Notes under the pieces: generated by a model
Database searches by the model: none
What the model was told of the DNA's origin: nothing
What the model saw: only the letters and a program-made list of their open reading frames with translations
Made by a program: the position numbers and the translations under genes
Source: Plecoglossus altivelis
Taxonomy: Eukaryota; Chordata; Actinopteri; Osmeriformes; Plecoglossidae
Reading direction: 5' to 3'
DNA length: 64,000 nucleotides
NCBI GenBank assembly: GCA_036571765.1
Contig: BROE01000028.1
Coordinates: 5,745,203 to 5,809,202, forward strand
Part shown: one piece after another, positions 28,401-40,400 of the stretch
Position numbering within the stretch: the stretch's first letter is position 1
Layout of the letters: each line of letters opens with the position of its first letter

Positions 28401-31400
28401 ATCACGGCTTTACTTCTTCTTCCCTCTCCATTTCAGATTACTAAAACATTCGGGCCGTCCTCGTCCTACGTGGTAGAAGGCCTTCGCGCAAACACAGAGT
28501 ACTTCTTCTCTCTGGCCGCAATCTCCAACAAAGGCATCGGAGCCTTTACCAACGATATAAGTCAGAAGACCCTGCAAGCCAGTATGTGGCCTTATTCACT
28601 CTCCTCTGTTGTTATGTGGGAGGGTATGTGGGGATTCGACACGATTCAACAATGTGTCCACGCATTTTGTGAACCTGCGCCTAGAGCAGATGTTTTTTTG
28701 AGGACGTGAACTTTCTTTCTGGCTGGCGGCTATCTTCGTGGACTTAAACAAAGGTTATTCTGTTGTTGCCTCAATGTCCGTGTTATTATCCTTTTTGAAC
28801 TCTGAATGTGTTTGTTTTTTTTTGGACATACTCAAGGTTTAAACGCTGATTCATTCCATGGGTTCAACTTGAATTAATCTTACGTTCTTTAAAATGTGAC
28901 CTCCGTTTTCTAGGTGATTAATATATTTCCCCCCCCCCCCAAAGACCTCAAGGTGGAAACAATTTATTGTTGGATGTTTGCTTCGCGAACTCTGCCATTC
29001 ACTTCATGCACCGAGTGAAGAGTCAAGCGAATAGGGCTTCAATCCAAGGTTCTAAAGGCTCTGACTATTGTTAGTAGGTTGTGGTTTTTAACTGCTCTCT
29101 TACCTTTTTAATTTCTCTTGCTAACCGCACACTGTATGACAAAGCGTATACGTTGTCAGACAAGCCAGTCCTGTAAGGACAGACGAGCACAGTGATTTCT
29201 TTAGTTTTTCTCTCACTTTTGTTCATATTTGATTTCCTTTTGTCTACAGCAAGTGCACCTTCTTCCACGTGACTGAGACACAAAAAATGTCATTTATCTC
29301 CTCAGTGACTGCCACGGTTTTCTGCCAAATGTTCTTTAAGAACTTCCTCAAAATAGGATCAGGGTGGGCGTGAGAGTCAGAGGACAGACAGCAAAGGCCT
29401 CCAATTGACAAAGACTGATCGTCCTCACAAAACCTCTCTTCAGATTCATTTCGGCAGATCAACACTGAAGGGGCCTGTGTGTTTTTTCCAAAGATGGCAG
29501 GAACAGTTCTAAATTATTCAAACCCCCTCATCTATAAATAGTTCCACACCAGTGACATCATACAACAGTCAGAGGAGAAAAAGATTGGATACTGAAGTCT
29601 TGACTAATCGATGATTCCGTACTACATCTAGATTATTGAACTGCTTGGTTATTCAACGGATACCTCAGGGGGTTAGTAACCAATCAAAGCTTTGGTGTTG
29701 AACGGGAAAATTGCTTGCTTTTATATCTTAAGATATCCTACGTATTATGAATCTGGATTTATCAGGATTATGTGCGGATGATGATAGCTTCGGAGTGAAA
29801 TGACTCAAGATAAAGAATTATCTGACTAAGACGCACGTTCTCCTGAAAGCTATCAGGTGGATTTCCGTTACAGTATCAACCCAGGAGAAATGTCTATATC
29901 AAGCTGTTGTCCTTTGACGTGTTATCGAGATGTATATTCATCTAAATGTGGCGCCTTGGCCGTACGAAAACCATGGCAGTCGGAGGAGACTTTCTTTTAA
30001 CACATTTTCTGTTTCTACCAGTGCAACTTGTTGGCCTTATCCCCTCCTCCGGGGGTGTGGGGCTTTGGGATAACCACTTCACCCTTTTTTTGTTTGTTAG
30101 TGATGGTTGTCAGCTACACGAGACAGTGCAGCGTCACTGACGGGGCACCAGTTGCATGCAATGCTCCCTCCCATCCACAAGGGGTGCTGTTGAAATTCTA
30201 CCACTGCATCCTTGGTCTGTGGTCACACCAGGCATGACACAAATTCTGTCCAGTTTGTCCATCCAACTTCCCCCATCTTGTCTCTGTGACTCCGCCTGTC
30301 TGTGTGTGTGAATCCCTGACCTCTTGTCTTGCATTGTTTTCGGGAACGGTAAGCTGCAAGCAAATTTGGATCGGATACACTCCTCTTTCTCTGTCCCTCC
30401 ATCCCTGTTTCTCTCCCTCTTCCCGTCACTTGTTCCCACTCGATTGGAACAAAAGCTCTCCTTGGAATGGCTTGACATCACCTTACTATGTTTCCTTCCT
30501 CCTGTTTTTGTTGACTCAAGTTGAGGATTTTTAGTTTTTTTTGGTTACATTCCTTTTCAGTTCGCTTACTGGTTTTCAGAAACACCGCATACATTACACA
30601 AAGAGAAAGGTTGCCCCCAGTTCCCCGACCCACAGCAGCTAGCACAATAAGTTAGTAGTAGCATTGCAAAACCCCTCATTGACTGCACCAAAAGTGTCAA
30701 GATTATGTGTGACCGAAGGTTTATTTCAGTCGTCTGCCTGAGGTGAGGGCATCTTCATTTAAAATTCCTCTGGGACGGTTTTCGAGTTGGTGTCCTGGCT
30801 TCCTAGCCAACAGCTGCTGCTGTTGACTGTTCCACCATAAGCCCCCACCTCAGGCAGATGCTAGAAATACTCAAGAAGTCCGGAAGGTTCCAGACTCAAA
30901 CAAAACCGAACCCTTTCAACTACGCACGACATACACCAAAACAATACATGATTACATGATCTAATGGATGCCTCAGAGGTAAGTGTTTGTCTTGGCACAG
31001 GGGACTCCAGTCTGTCGTCGCCACTAGCAACAACCTCGCCGCGATTTTACTCAATCTACACTTCCATTTCATCCTACTGAAAATTCCCAGAGGAGAGTAG
31101 GGGAAGAAAAGACTAGTCAATTTCCTTCAGTCACTCAAGATTAAACATTTATATAACATGCCTGTGGTTTGACCATGTGTACTGTAGATTGAATAGCAGC
31201 TATTCCAGGCATTTTGTGTGAGCCAGTAAAGTGCCTGGCGACATGAGAATCATTGGTCAGTCTGTCCAAGCAAAGCTAATCAACGCATGTAGTTCCATTC
31301 TTGAACCAAGGCTTACTGGGAAGCGACCGCATTAATGTACTTTGTGCAAAAGACGTATGACCGCAGCCCTAGTTCACTGGTCCCTGAATATCCATCCCTT

Positions 31401-34400
31401 TCCCACAGCTAAGAATCCAATTACCTTGGTGGAGCACTAGACGCTGTCATTATAAACACACACCTCATTGAAGCGCCATGAGATTGCCAGCCATGTGCAC
31501 ACACACACTTAGCATATTCTAAAGTATAATGAGATGAGGAAGTCTTGTCTACCAGCGACTGAACTTGGCCAGCTGCTCACTCACTCGGTTGTATGTGAAC
31601 TAATGATTTGCTAGGAACAGGCCATCACAACAACTGCATACACAAAAGAAACCGCAAGCTGTTTTCTTGCCTAAAATGGAGCCCTTGCGTTGGACTCGCG
31701 TCACTCGATGGACTGGACCCCCCCCTTTGCCAACTAACGTAGTGAAACAAAAGACGATCTTATCTCCCTTCTTTCTGTCTAGTATGTTTTCTGAGAAATG
31801 TCTTCAGCATTGAAGTATGTTCGGGCAGCGCGGCGAAACCAGGGGCTTTTGTCATGGGGACCACACTGTCAGTTCTAGCCAGTAAGAAAATCCACAACCA
31901 TGGAGTTCTGACTCTTCATTTAGACCTGAGCTGACGTGCTCTCTCATTCTGATCAATCGTTCCAAGCCGCTCAGTTCACAAGCGATACCAGCTGGCTTGA
32001 AAGAAGATTCTTGGCTGTCTTGGCTAGAGACTAGGGTAGCTCTGAAATCCTCTGGACGCACTGACAGCAGTGGCCCCCATTCAGAAGCAAAGCCCGTGCG
32101 TTGCGCCGCCCGTGTCCGACGAGGTCAAGACAATGTTTTACCAGACACCGTTCAGTCATGGCTGGGGAAAGGGTCCACACAAAGAGAGCTTGGAACTCCC
32201 ATCTTCCACCTGCCTGTTGCCCAGGTGAGAGGCTGAGTAACGAGGGTTAGGAAGGAGCCCAGGGTGTTGTTACAGGGGACGTCTGCTGAGAAGATTGCAG
32301 GCCCCGGGGCTGGCAGATAAGAATCCCATTTCATAGCGTCGGAATTCATTTCACACTTTGCCGATGAGCCACAGGCCAGACCTTTGGATTGTCAGGCTTT
32401 GTTACACATTTAGATTATACCTTAGAGCTGCCAGGAGCCAGTCGAGTGCTATCTCTCAAATTAAAGTGGCAGATTCCAAATCCCCCGTATTTAGCAAAAC
32501 AAGCAGTTTAGCCGCCCACTTACTATAATTGCTGGCGGTTTTCAGATGAATTGGAATATTTGTACTAGCATCAGCACGGCCATTTGGCATGAAGGCGGAT
32601 TAATCCTTAATAATGACAAATTCTGTTCCGACAGTTGACATTGATGGGGGAAATAAAACACTGCGCGCACATGTAATTATGCTCCCCAAATGAAGAGAGT
32701 CGTCGCTGATAGCTGAGGTCGTTGATGTCAAAACACTGACTCTGAGAATGGAACAATGGCTTGGAGGAGCTCTATAGTGGGCCTACAGATATGGTCACAG
32801 CAAAGTGCTATGAACCACCGACGGTGGTGGATGAAAACGTTGTCGCTCGCAGGCAAGCGTCAGGCTTCCATCAGAATAAACCACGGCCAAAACCGTATCT
32901 CCGGTGCGCATAATAACCGACTTCACATCAATTGTCAAAATCACCTCAGACGTGACTAATTATTTGTCTGCTCAAAATGGAATTTGTGCAGTGCTTTCCG
33001 AGAGACTTCAAAAGTCCCTCTTCGGGCTCGACAGCGCTCAAGTTTCACTCTTTTGTTAGTGCTACAGTTTCAGCATCCGTAAGCCTAACATTGGAGTTTA
33101 GAGGGTATCAAGCTTACCAAAGCTGTGCCCCAGCTAGCGCTAAGTCTTATCTGGTGTGAGGAGGTCTGTCTGCTGTGATTGCTCGGCCCCTGTCAGATTC
33201 CATTTGTATTTTGCCACTGAAGATCGAGGACTGAGCTATCACTCTTGACGCAGGGAGTTTGCAAATACAATATGAGGGAAGGAAAGGAGGAAAAAAGCTG
33301 AAAGGCGCAAATCCGGTAAGACCGTAAGTAAATAAGCTCATTGGACACAGGCAAGGCTGTGAACTGTGGCTGTGGTCCTCTCCTATTGGTGCCTGAACAG
33401 TCAAACTCCAGTCTGTTACCATTTCTTTTAAGAGATCCTTATTGCAGTCAAGGGTACAAGTTTTCGATTCTGGGTATTGTTGCTTTTACTCCTTTCGTGC
33501 TTAGGGCTTGTCACAACAAAGACAATCTGACATATAGCACAGTAGGTGTGAAGCCATGAAATGGGATTCTCTGAAGAAAAGGTTTGGGGGGAAAGTGCTT
33601 GCGAAGTAGACTTTTGGGTTTAGGGGTCCCCAAAATCCTCCGTCTCTCAGTTTTGTGGACCCTTTAGCCAATGTTTAAAGATTATAATGCAGTCCTGGCT
33701 ACAGCACTGAGCCAACTCTCTCCCTCTGTGTGACCCGATGAGGCAACCTCAGTGGCCACATTTGAAAACGCTTCACAAAACATCGGTGTTTTGGAGGGAA
33801 AGTGTTGAAGCTCGCTGACTCAGAGCAAGCAAAGCTCTGCAGTTAGGTGCTGGTGGTAAGAAAGTCTTAAAAAGTTAGTATTTGTGGAAGCCAGGTACGT
33901 ATCATGCAGACAGTACTGTTGTCGTTGTTTTTTTGGTATAATTTTTTCTGTGGCTTTTTATATGTTCAACTGTCTTATTTTCCGTTTACGCTTAATTGCC
34001 TGTTTTTCCTGTTTTTTGTTTTGTTTTTTGAGACCCTGATATTTTGCTTCTTTCGAGTCACTCAGCTTCACCGGAAAAAAAAGATCATGTTCCACTACCC
34101 TAGTTCAATTTCTGTCTTGTACTTCAGCTTTTGTTTTGGAATGGGGGAAAAATATCGCATTGTATTTTGTTGGTTCTCATGGGCTTAATTTCCATGTTGT
34201 TCCCTGGGTTTCTGTGTGGAATGCTTTGCACTACGATTTATTTTCGCTTTACCTTACTTCAGCACTATTATCAATATAATATAAATGTAATAATGAATGG
34301 GGCGTGTCACCAAAAGATGGAGGGACTTAACTTGCATAAAGGAGTATTGGCAGGGAACTTCAGTTGAATAGGAAAAGTAATGTGTCCTTTTATCCGTAAA

Positions 34401-37400
34401 ATACCGAAAGACGGCTGAGGAGGAGTGAAACGTTTTATCACTCCTTGCACACTCACTCGACAAGCCCAAGGCGTGAAAGCTCTGTGCAGATTAAAAAAGA
34501 GGCTTTTATTTTGATGCAGAAGTTCACAGATGTGTAGTTTTCAATATGTTTTGGAAGAGCACTCTATGACAAAACCCAGCTAGTGTGTAAAATGGCTTTC
34601 ATACAATTGGAAATTGTAAGACCTACTTTGCTACTTTGCTCAGCCCCTACAGAAATATAGCACCTCTCGTAGACAGGAGAGCCGACTGGACCAAAGAAAT
34701 GGGTCCTGACTCTGTCGTCCATTAATCGATAGTGAGAGTGTAGTGAGAGAGGGTACAGGCCTGGGCAGGTTCAAATCTGATAGGACATGTGGTATCTCAC
34801 AAAAGGCTTGACAATTGACACAGACAGACCATGTGGTGTAACAGACCACTGTAACCGGAGAAGGAGCTGGAGAGGCAGTAGGTGGCTCAAAATTGTAGAC
34901 CTTTGGTTGTCTCACACGTCCATTTCGATTCATTATTACGGACCTCAGTGTCGTCTTTTACTCCTTTTAAGTTCACATTTGCCTGGTGGGTCTTTTAATT
35001 TGTGTGATTTTGCCTTTTCCGTTTGAGTTTCTTTTCAATTTTTTTTCTTTGCGTTGGGTTGAGTTCCTTTTTTCATTTTATCTCTTCCCATCTTTTTGTT
35101 TTTTGTTTTTCAACCCCCTTCTTCCCCCTTCCTCCCTTCCTTCCTTCCTTCCTTCCCTACCTCCCTCCCTCCCGTCCTCCTCCTCCCTACCCCCCCTCCT
35201 CCCTCCTGACCAGAGCCCTCCGCCCCCCCTCAAGAAATTAAGTGCAGCAGCTCCAGCTCCACCACCCTGCTGGTAAGTTGGCGCCCCCCGCCTGTGGAGA
35301 GCCAGAACGGCGCCCTGGCGGGGTACTTGGTAGGCTACCAGGTGGTGGGGACGGCGGAGGCCAGCGCAGGGGAGCCCATGGAGGAGCCAGCCGTGCCCCC
35401 GTCAGAGAACCAGGTGACGCTGCAGAGGTTGGAGAAGTGGACCCAGTACCGGGTCATCGTGGCGGCCTTTACCGAGGTTGGCCCTGGCCCTGAGAGCGAC
35501 CCCATCATCTGCCGCACAGATGAGGATGGTACTTAACCTGTCTTCAACTTCTGGATCATTCTGGATACATCCACAAGTGATATTCAACAAATATTAATTC
35601 CATTTATAGTTTTAACTCTCTGGCAAATCTGCTGAAAGGCTTCTCTACAACTCCGTTTCACCCCCCTTGGTTACTTTTACTATGCCAAACCTTTGCACGA
35701 TCTGGCGTTTTCAATGGCAGCCTATCGACAAATTACAGTCCAGGAAATAATAGAACATTCATGGTTCTCAATTATTTACACATAATCCTACATCTCGTAG
35801 TATAATCCAAAATTACTTATCACTTGCTTTTGCATGCCTTTAAGAGCTACAATATAAATTGTCGCAGTAAATTGAATCATTTACCGGTAAACGGCAAATG
35901 TTAAATGCCTTTTTAAATGTTGTCTTTTAGCGTGCCGCTTGACTAAGTCATAACAGCCATTGGCTGGTGTCTGTTCATTTAATACCCTGATGTCATGAAT
36001 CTTTCAAAAATTAAACCTTTTTGTCCCAGATATCTGCATCTGTTTCTTATTATTTGTTGGGAGAAATAACAAATTCTACCCCAATAATGCAAATAGCTTG
36101 ACCAAATACATTGAAATGGATGTAGGGTAGGCCTGGATTAAAAAAAAAAAAAAAAAATTTTTTTACCAAAAGCAGACTTGACAAAAAAAATTGAGAACCG
36201 CTAGTCTACAAGATAGTCTCATTTGACTATATAGCCCCTTAATCTGGATAATGGACGGACACACAAAAAATCGTAATTCGAGGGACCTCCGCGCGTGTGC
36301 TCTCCTGCCTTTTGACTTTGGCTGAAGAGACTCTAACCTTTCTAGCTATGATGTCATTGTACATCAGAGGCAAGAACTAGGTGCCTAAATTGTCTCAGCC
36401 TATCGGCTCAAATCAGGAAAGTGTGACATTTTGACCACCCGTGGACGAGCAAACCCTCGGGAAATCTAGCACCACTCTTAAACCATCGCCACGCACCCAA
36501 CATTTATTGTAACCGACAAATCCTCATCTCGCCTTTACCACAGCGCTTCAGCGGTAAGGTGTAGTTATGAGTCGCGACCGCTTTAAGGCGATGGGTCTGA
36601 CCCTTAGTCACACCGCCGCTGTTTTGGCTGACATGAGGCTGACAGTAGCCCTGATAGAGTTCCATCCCCCACAATCCACCACTGGAAGCCTCCAAATGGA
36701 AGGCTTTTAGTAACACCAGCGAGGGCAGCGTCTGTCTCGGAAGGGCAGCGGCCCAGTAAAAAGGCGTGAGGCCCCAAGGCCTCACATAAAGCCTTTTCAT
36801 TACGCATGAGAGACGAGGCTTCAGCTACAGAGACAGCGAGACCCACGCCGCAGACACCTATATTGGAGAGGAGGGGGATGAGATGTCGGTGCACACGAGT
36901 GGCTGGTGTCTAAAACGTTTCGCCTTGTTTTTGTTTCGTGTTTATCATTTTGTTGCTGTTGGTTTTTTGTTTGATTTTTTATTTGTTTTTACCCACAGTT
37001 CCTGGGGCTCCTCCACGGCGCGTGGAGGTAGAGGTGCTCAACTCCACCGCGCTCAAGGTCATGTGGCGCTCCTTGTTGCCAGGGCGCCAGCACGGCCAGA
37101 TTCGCGGCTACCAGGTGCACTACGTGCGCGTGGAGAACGGAGAATCGCGCGGGCTGCCCCTCATCAAGGACGTGATGCTGGCCGACGCCCAGGTACACCG
37201 CCCTCCCATTGGTCCACCGGTCGGTGACACTTACAGAACCAGCCATGGAATGACAGTGAAAACCTGTCCTATATAGAGAAGAATAGATGTTCAACAGACT
37301 TAAAAGGATGAAAACACACATTGGTAAACAATGTTATTTTACAATTTTAAACGTGCTGGAAAAAACCCAGACCAGTTCTATAGGTACATTCTCCCCTCCA

Positions 37401-40400
37401 TTGTCTCTGCTGGCTGCATGGCTGAAACTGCAAAAAATAAATGTTCTACGTATAGTCTTTTTACATTTCCAGTCTTTCTATACATCTATATTTCCCCAAT
37501 TTTCTGCACTATTCCTTCCCTTTGCCCATAATGAAACATGCAATTAAACCAACACAATATCCTTCTTTAACTTTGTTTTGCTATGATTCCCATAAACCGT
37601 ATTCAAAGCAACCTCAAATGTTTATTCCTTCAAAAGTCTGATTGTAGGGCTTTATCTAGCTCAGAAACTCTGCACAAAATGGCTGATTATAGTATTTTGG
37701 AAAAACGAAATTGTTATGGAAGCAGAGCGGGGGGAGAAAGCATCTCTTCCTGAAAGCTAGAATTATAAATGGAGCCAGTGCAATAGACAGGTTTTTAGAA
37801 AGCCTCCATCGCCACCGAAAGTCAACCCGAAATGGACTTTCCTTTTATGAGCACATATCATGAACCAGTGAATTGCAGCCTGGAACAAATAGAACAACCA
37901 GATGGATAAAAAGTTAAAAAAAGGCATCTGAACCACAAGAAAAATGCGGCCTATTCCTCCAGTCAAAATAGACCGATTCGATTTTTAACTTATTGCCATG
38001 CCTTTGCGGCCCTATCAAGTCCAGTTACCGAACGGTACCGAAGGCGAACGATCGTTTGGGACGATTGACGCCATATTAAACAGGTCGAGCTGTCGAACGT
38101 TGTCTGTTTTAGAGCGACAGCTCTCACCAAACCTGCTTCCATCTCCGCCCCGCTCCTCCCCCTCAACGTGGCCAGCCTCACCCTCTCCTTCCCTGACCTG
38201 CACAGTCTGACCTACTTCAGACATGCGCGCCTGCTCTCCACGACCACTCAACCCTCCTCTCAGTCGCTCTTACGCTGTCATTTCTTCTCTCTCTTCTTCT
38301 CTTTCTCAACCCCCCCCCCCCAAAAAAATGGCTTTCTCTCTCCTGCACTCTCCACTGTGGGGGGGGGTGGTTAGTGGGAAACGGACGATACCGCTGAATA
38401 TGTGAGTATGGAGACGCATGCCAGTATGGAGCGCTCAGATTTGTTGGAATATGAAAGCACAGGGTATTGCATCACCCCAGCCATACTCTGATGTGTGAAA
38501 GACTTTACTTACATCACTCCCATCGAATAAGCTTTGATATTTCATATCTATATTTAAATCCTGCTAAGATGAATATTACACTTAAATATGTACGCCAGCG
38601 TTGCCCGTCTGCAGTATTGATGCCACGCGGCCGATTGAAATCAGAATTTCTAAGGTTAATCAGCTACACTAGACCGCTAGACTGCGGCTGATGCAATGTC
38701 TGTTGCTGTCTGTGCCTGGAATGCCTAATTCTACAGTGTGTGCTGTGTTGGGTTCGTGTGTCCATGTGTGACGTGTCGTGATGTTTGTGCTGCAGTTCTG
38801 TGAGATGCTTTTTTTTCCCCTCTCCATCCCTTTGGTGGTTTTTTCAGTTCTGAGTTCTCTACAACAAAGCCATTTTTACGCTCTTTCAGTTGGTTAAAGT
38901 GTGACGACATGTAGTTTAGCGTTGAACGTCGTGGTCGTGCGTCATAGACTCACCGCAAGATCTCCGACAACTAAAATGGCCGCTTCCTTGAACTTACCAT
39001 CTTCTGAACCCGTTGTTGTCGTTTAGGTTTATTACAATTCACCCCCGATTCATCATCCAGATCCAGTCCCATATGCATTTGCATGGTGTGGATGCCATTT
39101 TGGGTGGGCGGCGGTGCTCATGTCCTTGTTTGCCCACGGTGACCTCTCCATTTCTCTGCTGACCAACCAACAAACCTCCTACGTTCATGAAGACCTTGCC
39201 TACTGAAAGATTCAGCAGCATTGATCCAAACCTTCTCTCTACAGAACACCACAGGAAATACCTCACGAAACTGCTCACGAGTCTAGCTGACATGTGTGCA
39301 GGCATCGATTTGTCCGTTAAATTATTTGTGTACCCGGCTGATGCCTTAGCTAATCTGGCCTGGCTGATATCGGTTTGCCCCGTCTTTTTCAGACAGATGC
39401 AAAACTTATGGGGTCACAACCCAGCACAATAGCGCATTAACAGCCGTGAAGTTAAAGAATGTGTCATTATGTCCTGGTATTCCCCTCACAATGGTAATAG
39501 CTAGGTCAAACACATGCTGGATTTAGCCTGATATTGTAGCGAAGGTGGTCAGCTGACGAGATGGTTGAGGTCACGGGTTTGAGGCACGTTTTGATATCAT
39601 CTTCCTGTCTACTTCCTCTATCCTCCAGGAAATGATCATTGGAAGGCTCCAGCCGGACACCACCTACTCCATCACGGTGGCAGCCTACACCACCAAAGGG
39701 GACGGAGCTCGCAGCAAACCCAAACTGGTGGTGACGAAAGGGGCAGGTCAGTCTCTTCTCTTCACTTATCAGTTGAAATGCCACCTTTCATGGCTCACAG
39801 TCATGCTTTAAAAGTGTGTGGGGGAGGAAAAGTTTATTACTGTTTCGTTTCGACTTGAGGGAAATTGCTGGACTCCACTGTAAATCCAATACAGTATGTG
39901 TGATAGCTCCACCATATGCACATAGCATCAAATTCCATTTGAAAACATCAGTGACATAAACATCACAAGTGATAGATTTTGATAGATTATTCCATGGAGT
40001 TTCAGGGAACTTTGGTCTCAATATCGCGTCGGCCTAAAGGGTGGACGTTCCCATTCCTAAACGGCGGGGACCGTGGCGGCCAGGTTCAACAGAACCCTTT
40101 AGCCTCCTGAACATGGGGCCCGATCCTGCGGGACCGGAGAGCATGAAAGCCTCCCCTGCGAAAGGATGCAGCCTGCTGAGGGACTTAGATACCAGGCTCC
40201 TTTGTGTTCACATGCTGGTGTGCCACAGAGCTTTTCAAACAGCATTGCTAGTTACACACGCGCGCGCGCACACACACACACACAGCCTTCTATGACAGGT
40301 CCTGATCTTGACAGGTGTGCCTATCTCATGTCTCAGGTACTGTGACGCCCTCCAAAGGGGCTCGGGCAGTGCCCCCCCCTCCTCCCCCCTCTCTCTTCCC

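Larger units (their letters stand above)
28582..35213 (+). other. 6.6-kb intron between FN3 and FN4
   Basis: No coding exon is supported. Noted inside are a C-run at 28930-28940, a nested inverted repeat at 30731-30860, unique AT-rich sequence around 32500-32700 that looks like a conserved-element candidate, and a (TTCC)n repeat just before the acceptor (35127-35157). Confidence 0.8.

Noticed and set aside
39540..39590. tRNA-Ser-like segment just before the FN5 second exon
   Set aside because: Only a loose likeness to a D arm and a B box (GGGTTTGAGGC); no acceptor stem pairs.
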